Notes under the pieces: generated by a model
Told to the model about the DNA's origin: nothing
What the model saw: only the letters and a program-made list of their open reading frames with translations
Databases searched by the model: none
NCBI GenBank assembly: GCA_037043455.1
Contig: JAWPHD010005068.1
Coordinates: 62,001-126,000, forward strand
Reading direction: 5' to 3'
DNA length: 64,000 nt
Origin: Cyrtodaria siliqua
Lineage: Eukaryota > Mollusca > Bivalvia > Adapedonta > Hiatellidae
In this document: positions 14,361 to 28,470 of the stretch, in pieces
Layout of the letters: the number at the start of each line of letters is the position of its first letter
Position numbering within the stretch: the stretch's first letter is position 1
Program-made: the position numbers and the translations under genes

Positions 14361-17300
14361 ACTGTCCTGTGTATCTACACAATTAAGTGTCTGACTGTCG
14401 CTTGTAATAAGATGGACATTTGATTACAGAACTGTCCTGTGTATCTACACAATTAAGTGTCTGACTGTCGCTTGTAATAAGATGGACATTTGATTGCAAG
14501 AACAGTCCTGTTTATCTACACAATCAATTGTCTGACTGTTGCTTGTAATAATATGGACATTTGATTGTAGAACGTCCTGTTCATCTACACAATTAAGTGT
14601 TTGACTGTTGCTTGTAATAATATGGACATTTGATTTCAGAACTGTCCTGTTTATCAACACAATTAATTATCAGACTGCTGCTGGTAATAATATGGACATT
14701 TGATTGCAGAACTGTCCTGTTTATATACACAATTAAGTGTCTGACGACTGTTGCTTGTAATAATAAGGACATTTGATTGCAGAACTGTCCTGTTTATCTA
14801 CACAATTAAGTGTCTGACTGTCGCTTGTAATAATATGGACACTTGATTGCAGAACTGTCCTGTTTATCTACACAATTATGTGTCTGACTGTCGGTTGTAA
14901 TAAGATGGACATTTGATTTGCAGAACTGTCCTATTTATCTACACAAATAAGTGTCTGACTGTTGCTTGTAATAAGATGGACATTTAATTTTGCAGAACTG
15001 TCCTATTTATCTACACAAATATGTGTCTGACTGTTGCTTGTAATAATACGGACACTTGATTGCAAGAACTGTCCTGTTTATTTACACAATTAAATGTCTG
15101 ACGAATGTTGCTTGTAATAAGATGGACATTTGATTGCAAGAACTGTCTTGTTTATCTACACACTTAAGTGTTTGACTGTTGCTTGTAATAATATGGACAC
15201 TTGATTGCAAGAATTGTCCTGTTTATATACACAATTAAGTGTCTGACTGTTGCTTGTAATAATATGGACACTTGATTGCAAGAACTGTCCTGTTTATCTA
15301 CACAATTAAGTGTTTGACTGTTGCTTGTAATAATACGGACACTTGATTGCAAGAACTGTCCTGTTTATTTACACAATTAAATGTCTGACGAATGATGCTT
15401 GTAATAAGATGGACAATTGATTGCAAGAACTGTCTTGTTTATCTACAGAATTAAGTGTTTGACTCTTGCTTGTAATAATATGGACACTTGATTGCAAGAA
15501 CTGTCCTGTTTATTTACACAATTAAGTGTCTGACGACTGTTGCTTGTAATAAGATGGACATTTGATTGCAAGAACTGTCTTGCTTATCTACACAATTAAG
15601 TGTTTGACTGTTGCTTGTAATAATATGGACACTTAATTGCAAGAACTGTAATGTTTATCTACACAATTAAGTGTCTGACTGTTGCTTGTAATAAGATGGA
15701 CATTTGATTGCATGAACTGTCTTTTTTATCTACACAATTAGGTGTTTGACTGTTGCTTGTAATAATATGGACACTTGATTGCAAGAACTGTCCTGTTCAT
15801 CTACACAATTAAGTGTCTGACTGTTGCTTGTAATAATATGGACACTTGATTGCAAGAACTGTCTTGTTTATCTACACAATTATGTGTCTGCCTGCCGCTT
15901 GTAATAATATGGAGACTTGATTGCAAGAACTGTCCTGTTTATTTAAACAATTAAGTGTCTGACGACTGTTGCTTGTAATAAGATGGACATTTGATTGCAA
16001 GAACTGTCTTGTTTATCTACACAATTAAGTGTCTGACTGTTGCTTGTAATGATATGGACACTTGATTGCAAGAACTGTCCTGTTTATCTACACAATTAAG
16101 TGTCTGACAGTTGCTTTTAATAATGTGGACACTTGATTGCAGAACTGTCCTGTTTAACTATACAATTAAGTGTCTGACTGTTGCTGGTAATAATATGGAC
16201 ACTTGATTGCAAGAACTGTCCTGTTTATCTACACAATTAAGTGTCAGACTGTCGCTTGTATTAATGTGGACACTTGATTGCAAGAACTGTCCTTTTTATA
16301 TACACAATTAAGTGTCTGACTGTTGCTTGTAATAATATGGACACTTGATTGCAGAACGTCCTGTTTATTTACACAAGTAAATGGCTGACTGTTGCTTGTA
16401 ATAATATAGACACTTGATTGCAAGAACTGTCCTGTTTATCTACACTATTATGTGTCTGACTGTTGCTTGTAATAATATGGACACTAGATTGCAAGAACTG
16501 TCCTGTTTATTTACACAATTAAATGTCTGACGAATGTTGCTTGTAATAAGATGGACATCTGATTGCAAGAACTGTCTTGTTTATCTACACAAATAAATGT
16601 TTGACTGTTGCTTGTAATAATATGGACACTTGATTGCAAGAACTGTCCTGTTTATATACATAATTAAGTGTCTGACTGTTGCTTGTAATAATATGGACAC
16701 TTGATTGCAAGAACTGTCCTGTTTATCTACACAATTAAGTGTTTGACTGTTGCTTGTAATAATATGGACACTTGATTGCAAGAACTGTCCTGTTTATCTA
16801 CACAATTAAGTGTCTGACTGTTGCTTGTAAGAATATGGACACTTGATTGCAAGAACTGTCCTGTTTATTTACACAATTAAATGTCTGACGACTGTTGCTT
16901 GTAATAAGATGGACATTTGATTGCAAGAACTGTCTTGTTTATCTACACAATTAAGTGTTTGACTGTTGCTTGTAATAATATGGACACTTGATTACAAGAA
17001 CTGTCCTGTTTATTTACACAATTAAGTGTCTGACGACTGTTGCTTGTAATAAGATGGACATTTGATTGCAAGAACTGTCTTGTTTATCTACACAATTAAG
17101 TGTTTGACTGTTGCTTGTAATAATATGGACACTTAATTGCAAGAACTGTCCTGTTTATCTACACAATTAAGTGTCTGACAGTTGCTTGTAATTTTATGGA
17201 CACTTGATTGCAAGAACTGTCCTGTTCATCTACACAATTAAGTGTCTGACTGTTGCTTGTAATAATATGGACACTTGATTGCAAGAATTGTCTTGTTTAT

Positions 17301-17369
17301 CTACACAATTATGTGTCTGACTGCCGCTTGTAATAATATGGACACTTGATTGCAAGAACTGTCCTGTTT

Positions 17370-20300
17370 ATCTACACAATTAGGTGTCTGACTGTCGCTT
17401 GTAATAATGTGGACACTTGATTGCAAGAACTGTCCTTTTTATATACACAATTAAGTGTCTGACTGTTGCTTGTAATACTATGGACTCTTGATTGCAGAAC
17501 GTCCTGTTTATTTACACAATTAAATGGCTGACTGTTGCTTGTAATTATATAGACACTTGATTGCAAGAACTGTCCTGTTTATCTACACAATTATGTGTCT
17601 GACTGTTGCTTGTAATAATATGGACACTTGATTGCAAGAACTGTCCTGTTCATATACAGAATTAAGTGTCTGATTGTTGCTTGTAATAATATGGACACTT
17701 GATTGCAAGAACTTTCCTGTTTAGATACACAATTAAGTGTCTGACTGTTGCTTGTAATAATATGGACATTTGATTGCAAGAACTGTCCTGTTTATCTACA
17801 CATTTAAGTGTCTGACTGTGGCTTGTAATAAAATGGACACTTGATTGCAAGAACTGTCTTGTTTATCTACACAATTAAGTGTCTGACTGTCGCTTGTAAT
17901 AATATGGACATTTGATTGCAGAACTGGCCTGTTTATCTACACAATTAAGTGTCTGACTGTTGCTTGAATCAGATTGACATTTGACTGCAGAACTGTCCTG
18001 TTTATCTACACAATTAAGTGTCCGACTATCGCTTGTAATAATATGCACATTTAATTGCAGAACTGTCCTGTTTATCTACACAATTAAGTGTCTGATTGTT
18101 GCTTGTAATAATATGGACATTTAATTGCAGAACTGTCCTGTTTATCTACACAATTAAGTGTCTGATTGTTGCTTGTAATAAGATGGACATTTAATTGCAG
18201 AATTGTCTGTTTACCTACACAATTAAGTGTCTGACTGTCGCTTGTAATAAGATGGACACTTAATTGCAAGAACTGTCCTGTTTATCTACACAATTAAGTG
18301 TCTGACACTTGCTTTTAATAATGTGGACACTTGATTGCAGAACTGTCCTGTTTAACTACACAATTAAGTGTCTGACTGTTGCTGGTAATAATATGGACAC
18401 TTCATTGCAAGAACTGTCCTGTTTATCTACACAATTAAGTGTCTGACTGTCGCTTGTAATAATGTGGACACTTGATTGCAAGAACTGTCCTTTTTATATA
18501 CACAATTAAGTGTCTGACTGTTGCTTGTAATAATATGGACACTTGATTACAAGAACTGTCCTGTTTATTTACACAATTAAGTGTCTGACGACTGTTGCTT
18601 GTAATAAGATGGACATTTGATTGCAAGAAATGTCTTGTTTATCTACACAATTAAGTGTCTGACTGTTGCTTGTAATAATATGGACACTTGATTGCAAGAA
18701 CTGTCCTGTTTATCTACACAATTAAGTGTCTGAGAGTTGCTTTTAATAATGTGGACACTTGATTGCAGAACTGTCCTGTTTAACTACACAATTAAGTGTC
18801 TGACTGTTGCTGGTAATAATATGGACACCTGATTGCAAGAACTGTCCTGTTTATCTACACAATTAAGTGTCTGACTGTCGCTTGTAATAATGTGGACACT
18901 TGATTGCAAGAACTGTCCTTTTTATATACACAATTAAGTGTCTGACTGTTGCTTGTAATAATATGGACACTTGATTGCAGAACGTCCTGTTTATTTACAC
19001 AATTAAATGGCTGACTGTTGCTTGTAATAATATAGACACTTGATTGCAAGAACTGTCCTGTTTATCTACACAATTATGTGTCTGACTGTTGCTTGTAATA
19101 ATATTAACACTTGATTGCAAGAACTGTCCTGTTCATATACAGAATTAAGTGTCTGACTGTTGCTTGTAATAATATGGACACTTGATTGCAAGAACTGTCC
19201 TGTTTATATACACAATTAAGTGTCTGACTGTTGCTTGTAATAATATGGACACTTGATTGCAAGAAATTTCCTGTTTAGATACACGATTAAGTGTCTGACT
19301 GTTGCTTGTAATAATATGGACACTTGATTGCAAGAACTGTCCTGTTTATCTACACATTTAAGTGTCTGACTGTGGATTGTAATAATATGGACACTTGATT
19401 GCAGAACTGTCCTGTTTATCTACACAATTAAGTGTCTGACTGTTGCTTGAATCAGATTGACAATTGACTGCAGAACTGTCCTGTTTATCTACACAATTAA
19501 GTGTCCGACTGTCGCTTGTAATAATATGGACATTTAATTGCAGAACTGTCCTGTTTATCTACACAATTAAGTGTCTGATTGTTGCCTGTAATAATATGGA
19601 CATTTAATTGCAGAACTGACCTGTTTATCTACACAATTAAGTGTCTGATTGTTGCTTGTAATAAGATGGACATTTAATTGCAGAGCGGTCCTGTTTACCT
19701 ACACAATTAAGTGTCTGACTGTCGCTTGTAATAATATGGACACTTGATTGCAAGAACTGTCCTGTTTATCTACACAATTAAGTGTCTGACTGTTGCTTGT
19801 ATTAATATGGACACTTGATTGCAAGAACTGTCTTGTTTATCTACACAATTATGTGTCTGACTGCCGCATGTAATAATATGGACACTTGATTGCAAGAACT
19901 GTCCTGTTTATTTACACAATTATGTGTTTGACTGTTGCTTGTAATAATATGGACACTTGATTACAAGAACTGTCCTGTTTATTTACACAATTAAGTGTCT
20001 GACGACTGTTGCTTGTAATAAGATGGACATTTGATTGCAAGAAATGTCTTGTTTATCTACACAATTAAGTGTCTGACTGTTGCTTGTAATAATATGGACA
20101 CTTGATTGCAAGAACTGTCCTGTTTATCTACACAATTAAGTGTCTGACTGTTGCTCTTAATAATGTGGACACTTGATTACAGAACTGTCCTGATTAACTG
20201 CACAATTAAGTGTCTGACTGTTGCTGGTAATAATATGGACACTTGATTGCAGAACGTCCTGTTTATTTACACAATTAAATGGCTGACTGTTGCCTGTAAT

Positions 20301-20680
20301 AATATAGACACTTGATTGCAAGAACTGTCCTGTTTATCTACACAATTATGTGTCTGACTGTTGCTTGTAATAATATGGACACTTGATTGCAGAACGTCCT
20401 GTTTATTTACACAAATAAATGGCTGACTGTTGCATGTAATAATATAGACACTTGATTGCAAGAACTGTCCTGTTTATCTACACAATTATGTGTCTGTCTG
20501 TTGCTTGTAATAATATGGACACTTGATTGCAAGAACTGTCCTGTTCATATACAGAATTATGTGTCTGACTGTTGCTTGTAATAATATGGACACTTGATTG
20601 CAAGAACTGTCCTGTTTATATACAAAATTAAGTGTCTGACTGTTGCTTGTAATAATATGGACACTTGATTGCAAGAACTT
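17370..20680. repeat. Higher-order repeat block, period about 1.41-1.48 kb
   Basis: The private variant GTTCATATACAGAATTA occurs at 17648, 19131 and 20543 (spacings 1483 and 1412 bp), within matching strings of neighbouring variant monomers. This gives three ordered copies of about 20-21 monomers. Confidence 0.8.
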
Positions 20681-22239
20681 TCCTGTTTAGATACACAATT
20701 AAGTGTCTGACTGTTGCTTGTAATAATATGGACACTTGATTGCAAGAACTGTCCTGTTTATCTACACATTTATCTGTCTGACTGTCGCTTGTAATAATAT
20801 GGACACTTGATTGCAAGAACTGTCTTGTTTATCTACATCTACACAATTAAGTGTTTGACTGTCGCTTGTATTAATATGGACATTTGATTGCAAGAACTGT
20901 CTTGTTTATCTACACAATTAAGTGTTTGAATGTCGCTTGTAATAATATAGACATTTAATTGCAGAACTGTCCTGTTTATCTACACAATTAAGTGTCTGAT
21001 TGTTGCTTGTATTAAGATGGACATTTAATTGCAGAACTGTCCTCTTTACCTACACAATTAAGTGTCTGACAGTCGCTTGTAATAAGATGGACATTTGATT
21101 GCAGAAACTGTCCTGTTTATCTACACAATTAAGTGTCTGACTGTTGCTTGTAATAAGATGGACATTTAATGGCAGAACTGTCCTGTTTATCTACAGAATC
21201 AAGTGTCTGACTGTCGCTTGTAATAATATGGACACTTAATTGCAAGAACTGTCCTGTTTATTTACACAATTAAGTGTCTGACGACTGTTGCTTGTAATAA
21301 GATGGACATTTGATTGCAAGAAGTGTCTTGGTTATCTACACAATTAAGTGTCTGACTGTTGCTTGTAATAATATGGACACTTGATTGCAAGAACTGTCCT
21401 GTTTATCTACTCATTTCAGTGTCTGACTGTTGCTGGTAATAATATGGACACTTGATTGCAAGAACTGTCTTGGTTATCTACACAATTAAATGTCTGACTG
21501 TTGCTTGTTATAATGTGGACATTTGATTGCAGAACTGTCCTGTTTATCTACTCATTTCAGTGTCTGACTGTTGCTGGTAATAATATGGACACTTGATTGC
21601 AAGAACTGTCTTGTTTATTTACACAATTAAGTGTCTGAGGACTGTTGCTTGTAATAAGATGGACATTTGATTGCAGGAACTGTCCTGTTTATCTACACAA
21701 TTAAGTGTCTGACAGTCGCTCGTAAAAATGTGGACACTTGATTGGAAGATGTGACCTGTTTATATACACAATTAAATATCTGACTGTTGCTTGTAATAAT
21801 ATGGACACTTAATTGCAGAACGTCCTGTTTATCTACACAATTAAATGGCTGACTGTTGCTTGTAATAATATGGACACTTGATTGCAAGAACTGTCCTGTT
21901 TATCTACACAATTAAGTGTCTGACTGTTGCTTGTAATAATATGGACACTTGATTGCAAGAACTGTCCTGTTTATATACACAATGAAGTGTCTGACTGTTG
22001 CTTGTAATAATATGGACACTTGATTGCAAGAACTGTCCTGTTTATATACACAATTAAGTGTCTGACTGTTGCTTGTAATAATATGGACACTTGATTTCAA
22101 GAACTGTCCTGTTTAGATACACAATTAAGTGTCTGACTGTTGCTTGTAATAATATGGACACTTGATTGCAAGAACTGTCCTGTTTATCTACACAATTATG
22201 TGTCTGACTGCCGCTTGTAATAATATGGACACTTGATTG

Positions 22240-25200
22240 CAAGAACTGTCTTGTTTATCTACACAATTAAGTGTTTGACTGTCGCTTGTAATAATATGGA
22301 CATTTGATTGCAGAACTGTCCTGTTTACCTACACAATTAAGTGTCTGACTGTTGCTTGAATAAGATTGACATTTGATTGCAGAACTGTCCTGTTTATCTA
22401 CACAATTAAGTGTCCGACTGTCTCTTGTAATAATATTGGCACTTGATTGCAAGAACTGTCCTGTTTATCTACACAATTAAGTGTCTGACTGTTGCTTGAA
22501 TAACATTTACATTTGATTGCAGAACTGTCCTGTTTATCTACATAATCAACTGTCTGACTGTTGCTTGTAATAAGATGGGCATTTGATTGCAGAACTGTCC
22601 TGTTTATCTACACAATTAAGTGTTTGACTGTTGCTTGTAATATTATGGACATTTAATTGCAGAACTGTCCTGTTTTATCTACACAATTAAGTGTCGGACT
22701 GTCGCAAGTAATAAGATGGACATTTGATTGCAGATCTGTCCTGTTTATCTACACAATTAAGTGTCTGACTGTCTCTTGTCATAAGATGGATATTTAATGG
22801 CAGAACTGTCCTGTTTATCTACACAATCAAGTGTCTGACTGTTGCTTGTAATAAGATGGACAATTGATTGCAGAACTGTCCTGTTTATCTACACAATCAA
22901 GTGTCTGACTGTTGCTTGTAATAATATGGACACTTGCTTGCAAGAACTGTCCTGTTTATCTACACAATTAAGTGTCTGACTGTTGCTTGTAATAAGATGG
23001 ACATTTGATTGCAGAACTGTCCAGTTTCTCTACACAATCAAGTGTCTGACTGTTGCTTGTAATAATATGGACATTTAATTGCAGAACTGTCCTGTTTATC
23101 TACACACTTAAGTGTCTGACTGTTGCTTGTAATAAGATGGACATTTAATGGCAGAACTGTCCTGTTTATCTACACAATTAAGTGTCTGACTGTAGCTTGT
23201 AATAAAATGGACATTTGATAGCAGAACTGTCCTGTTTATCCACACAATCAAGTGTCTGACTGTTGCTTGTAATAATATGGGCACTTGATAGCAAGAACTG
23301 TTCTGTTTATCTACACAATCAAGTGTCTGACTGTTGCTTGTAATAATATGGACGTTTAATTGCAGACCTGTCCTGTTTATCTACACAATTAAGTGTTTGA
23401 CTATTGCTTGTAATATTATTGACATTTAATTGCAGAACTGTCCTGTTTTATCTACACAATTAAGTGTCGGACTGTCGCTTGTAATAAGATGGACATTTGA
23501 TTGCAGAACTGTCCTGTTTATCTACACATTTAAGTGTCTGACTGTCGCTTGTAATAAGATGGACATTTAATGGCAGAACTGTCCTGTTTATCTACAGAAT
23601 CAAGTGTCTGACTGTTGCTTGTAATAAGATGGACAATTGATTGCAGAACTGTCCTGTTTATCTACACAATCAAGTGTCTGACTGTTGCTTGTAATAAGAT
23701 GGACATTTGATTGCAAGAACTGTCCTGTTCATCTACACAATTAAGTGTCTGACTGTTGTGTGTAATAAAATGGACATTTGATTGCAGAACTGTCCTGTTT
23801 ATCTACACAATCAAGTGTCTGACTGTTGCTTGTAATAAGATGGACATTTTATTGCAAGAACTGTCCTGTTTATCTACACAATTAAGTGTCTGACTGTTGC
23901 TTATAATAATATGGACACTTGATTGCAAGAACTGTCCTGTTTATCTACACAATTATGTGTCTGACTGCCGCTTGTAATAATATGGACACTTGATTGCAAG
24001 AACTGTCTTGTTTATCTACACAATTAAGTGTTTGACTGTCGCTTGTAATAATATGGACATTTGATTGCAGAACTGTCCTGTTTATCTACACAATTAAGTG
24101 TCCGACTGTCTCTTGTAATAATATGGACACTTGATTGCAAGAACTGTCCTGTTTATCTACACAATTAAGTGTCTGACTGTTGCTTGAATAACATTTACAT
24201 TTGATTGCAGAACTGTCCTGTTTATCTACATAATCAACTGTCTGACTGTTGCTTGTAATAAGATGGACATTTGATTGCAGAACTGTCCTGTTTATCTACA
24301 CAATCAAGTGTCTGACTGTTGCTTGTAATAATATGGACACTTGCTTGCAAGAACTGTCCTGTTTATCTACACAATTAAGTGTCTGACTGTTGCTTGTAAT
24401 AAGAAGGACATTTGATTGCAGAACTGTCCTGTTTCTCTACACAATCAAGTGTCTGACTGTTGCTTGTAATAATATGGATATTTAATTGCAGAACTGTCCT
24501 GTTTATCTACACACTTAAGTGTCTGACTGTTGCTTGTAATAAGATGGAAATTTAATTGCAGAACTGTCCTGTTTATCTACACAATTAAGTGTCTGACTGT
24601 AGCTTGTAATAAGATGAACATTTGATAGCAGAACTGTCCTGTTTATCTACACAATCAGGTGTCTGACTGTTGCTTGTAATAATATGGACACTTGATAGCA
24701 AGAACTGTCCTGTTTATCTACACAATCAAGTGTCTGACTGTTGCTTGTAATAATATGGACATTTAATTGCAGACCTGTCCTGTTTATCTACACAATTAAG
24801 TGTTTGACTGTTGCTTGTAATATTATGGACATTTAATTGCAGAACTGTCCTGTTTTATCTACACAATTAAGTGTCGGACTGTCGCTTGTAATAAGATGGA
24901 CATTTGATTGCAGATCTGTCCTGTTTATCTACACAATTAAGTGTCTGACTGTCTCTTGTCATAAGAGGGATATTTAATGGCAGAACTGTCCTGTTTATCT
25001 ACACAATAAAGTGTCTGACTGTTGCTTGTAATAAGATGGACAATTGATTGCAGAACTGTCCTGTTTATCTACACAATCAAGTGTCTGACTGTTGCTTGTA
25101 ATAATATGGACACTTGCTTGCAAGAACTGTCCTGTTTATCTACACAATTAAGTGTCTGACTGTTGCTTGTAATAAGATGGACATTTGATTGCAGAACTGT

Positions 25201-25960
25201 CCTGTTTCTCTACACAATCAAGTGTCTGACTGTTGCTTGTAATAATATGGACATTTAATTGCAGAACTGTCCTGTTTATCTACACACTTAAGTGTCTGAC
25301 TGTTGCTTGTAATAAGATGGACATTTAATGGCAGAACTGTCCTGTTTATCTACACAATTAAGTGTCTGACTGTAGCTTGTAATAAGATGGACATTTGATA
25401 GCAGAACTGTCCTGTTTATTCACACAATCAAGTGTCTGACTGTTGCTTGTAATAATATGGACACTTGATAGCAAGAACTGTCCTGTTTATCTACACAATC
25501 AAGTGTCTGACTGTTGCTTGTAATAATATGGACATTTAATTGCAGACCTGTCCTGTTTATCTACACAATTAAGTGTTTGACTGTTGCTTGTAATATTATT
25601 GACATTTAATTGCAGAACTGTCCTGTTTTATCTACACAATTAAGTGTCGGACTGTCGCTTGTAATAAGATGGACATTTGATTGCAGAACTGTCCTGTTTA
25701 TCTACACAATTAAGTGTCTGACTGTCGCTTGTAATAAGATGGACATTTAATGGCAGAACTGTCCTGTTTATCTACAGAATCAAGTGTCTGACTGTTGCTT
25801 GTAATAAGATGGACAATTGATTGCAGAACTGTCCTGTTTATCTACACAATCAAATGTCTGACTGTTGCTTGTAATAAGATGGACATTTGATTGCAAGAAC
25901 TGTCCTGTTCATATACACAATTAAGTGTCTGACTGTTGTGTGTAATAAGATGGACATTTG
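22240..25960. repeat. Higher-order repeat block, period 2180 bp
   Basis: The variant GTCTCTTGTCATAAGA occurs at 22771 and 24951, and GCAGACCTGTCCTG at about 23363 and 25543; both pairs are 2180 bp apart, about 31 monomers. Intervening variants keep the same order. Confidence 0.8.
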
Positions 25961-28441
25961 ATTGCAGAACTGTCCTGTTTATCTACACAATCAAATGTCT
26001 GACTGTTGCTTGTAATAAGATGGACATTTGATTGCAAGAACTGTCCTGTTCATATACACAATTAAGTGTCTGAGTGTTGCTTGTAATAATATGGACACTT
26101 GATTGCAAGAACTGTCCTGTTTATTTACACAATCAAGTGTCTGACTGTTGCTTGTAATAAGATGGACATTTGATTGCAGAACTGTCCTGTTTATCTACAC
26201 AATCAAGTGTCTGACTGTTGCTTGTAATAAGATGGACATTTTATTGCAAGAACTGTCCTGTTTATCTACACAATTAAGTGTCTAAGTGTTGCTTGTAATA
26301 ATATGGACACTTGATTGCAAGAACTGTCCTGTTTATTTACACAATCAAGTGTCGGACTGTTGCATGTAATAATATGGACACTTGATTGCAGAACTGTCCT
26401 GTTTATCAACACAATCAAGTGTCTGACTGTTGCTTGTAATAATATGGACACTTGATTGCAAGAACTGTCCTGTTTATGTACACAATTAAGTATCTGACTG
26501 TTGCTTGTAATAAATAATAAATATGGACACTTGATTGCAATAACTGTTCTGTTTATCTACACAATTAAGTGTCTGACTGTTGCTTGTAATAAGATGGACA
26601 TTTCATTGCAGAACTGTCCTGTTTATCTACACAATTAAGTGTCTGACTGTTGCTTGTAATAATATGCACACTTGATTGCAAGAACTGTCCTGTTTATCTA
26701 CACAGTTAAGTGTCTGACTGTTGCTTGTAATAATATGGATATATGATTGCAAGAACTGTCCACTTTATCTACACAAATTAGTGACTGACTGTCGCTTGTA
26801 ATAAGATGGACACTTGATTGCAGAACTGTCCTATTTATCAACGCAATCAAGTTTCTGACTGTCGCTTGTAATTAGATGGACATTTGATTGCAGAACTGTC
26901 CTGTTTATATACACAATCAAGTGTCCGACTGTCGCTTGTAATAAGATGGACACTTGATTGCGGAACTGTCCTGTTTATCTACACAAGCAGGTGTTTGACT
27001 GTCGCTTGTAATAAGATGGAGACTTGATTGCAGAACTGTCCTGTTTATCTACACAACTAAGTGTCGGACTGTCGCTTGTAATAAGATGGACATTTGATTG
27101 CAGAACTGTCCTGTTTATCTGCATAATCAAGTGTCTGACTGTCGCTTGTAATAAGATGGACACTTGATTGCAGAACTGTCCTGTTTATTTACACAATCAA
27201 GTGTCCGACTGTCGCTTGTAATAAGATGGACACTTGATTGCAGAACTGTCCTGTTTATCTACACAATCAAGTGTCTGACTGTCGCTTGTAATAAGATTGA
27301 CACTTGATTGCAAGAATTGTCTTGTTTATCTACACAATCAAGTGTTTGACTGTCGCTTGTAATATGATGGACACTTGATTGCAGAACTGTCCTGTTTATT
27401 TACACAATCAAATGTCTGACTGTCGCTTGTAATAAGATGGACACTTGATTGCAAGAATTGTCCTGTTTATCTACACAATCAAGTGTCTGACTGTCGCTTG
27501 TAATATGATGGACACTTGATTCCAGAACTGTCCTGTTTATCTACACAAAATGGACCTTTAAAGGGACACACGGCAATCTTGATTTTGTGTAAAAGTCGCG
27601 GAGTCCCGTTAGTTTTTCCACACAACTTGCATTTGTTCAATCATTAATATTAATTATAAGTCTAGTATAAAGCACACTGTTTTTGTATATTACTAACTGT
27701 TGATCATATTTCACCAATAATATAGGCAAACCTATGGTAGAATAACGAAGAAAAGATGAAAACTCAAAATTGTATTGAAATATTTGTACGCAGGTTTGAA
27801 GTCAAAATGATACGGGATTAATAAATCGAGAGGCTAATTTTAATAATTGATTAAAACAGCAAGATTGCCATGAATCACTTGAACGTTCAGCTATCGTTTA
27901 GTCCAATATAGTAAGCACATGAGTATGTACTACCGGAGCATGTCAATACCAACCCACAGTTAATACTCTGCAATATAATTACAGTAATTGATATATCCTT
28001 TACGTGCCATTTATTATATTTCAAACATGTTTACGTGTTTACGTGTTGACTAAGTAAATATAGATCTTCATAGACCTTCAAATTATAACATTGACCCAGA
28101 ACAATAATCTATTCAGTCGATTTATATACTGTATTAAAACAAACAGGTACGTTTACACACTTCACTGAGTACTAAATATTCCTTTAAATTACGCTTTTAT
28201 GGATGCTATGGAAGCCTTAAAGGGGTGTAATTTGATTATTTTTGATAATCAAAAGCTGCTATCTACACAATCGGTGTTGAGTTTTTCTGTGATTTTTTTT
28301 CGAAAGCAACGTATAGAGAATATTGTCTTGGACACATTGAGGTAATGTTAGTAGATTGTATGTGTTTTTACCAAAAATGCATGTTTAAGAAAAAAGCTTT
28401 GGACTATTGGTGGTGGTCTATCTAATTATTCTATATATATC

Positions 28442-28470
28442 ATCAGGGAGTCAGTATACTACTCCCTGAT
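28442..28470. other. Perfect 10 bp inverted repeat (hairpin)
   Basis: ATCAGGGAGT and ACTCCCTGAT are separated by nine bases. No T-run or neighbouring gene suggests a terminator; function unknown. Confidence 0.6.

Larger units (their letters stand above)
3581..27548. repeat. Giant ~70 bp tandem repeat array (about 24 kb, about 340 copies)
   Basis: The monomer reads (plus strand) GACACTTGATTG, a 23-base spacer CAGAACTGTCC...CTACA, CAATCAAGTGTC, and a 23-base spacer TGACTGTCGC...AAGATG. The two 12-base blocks are exact reverse complements, so each monomer contains two alternating inverted repeats. Length varies: 70 bp is standard, 71 bp where GCAAGAACTG replaces GCAGAACTG, 69 bp where GAACGTCC replaces GAACTGTCC, and a few 73-74 bp units carry TGACGACTG. 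Variant types cluster in blocks: roughly 3.6-11 kb mostly 70 bp GACATTTGATTG units, 15-22 kb mostly 71 bp GACACTTGATTGCAAG units, 22-26.5 kb with many GACATTTAATTG units, and 26.7-27.5 kb with near-canonical units. Open frames of 60-170 codons inside it are by-products of the period: three 71 bp units run through all frames. Whether it is transcribed or centromere-associated cannot be seen. Confidence 0.98.

Noticed and set aside
3586..27163. Many minus-strand open frames of 60-173 codons with recurring NVHIITSNSQTLNCVDKQD-type peptides
   Set aside because: They are translations of the 70 bp minisatellite. Frames shift with 69/71 bp units, stops fall wherever a 70 bp unit changes phase, and no start or splice context is shared.
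3581..27548. CRISPR-like array with regular repeats and palindromic arms
   Set aside because: Both the arms and the spacers are repeated in every unit, so there are no unique spacers, and the window is eukaryotic (introns, SINEs).
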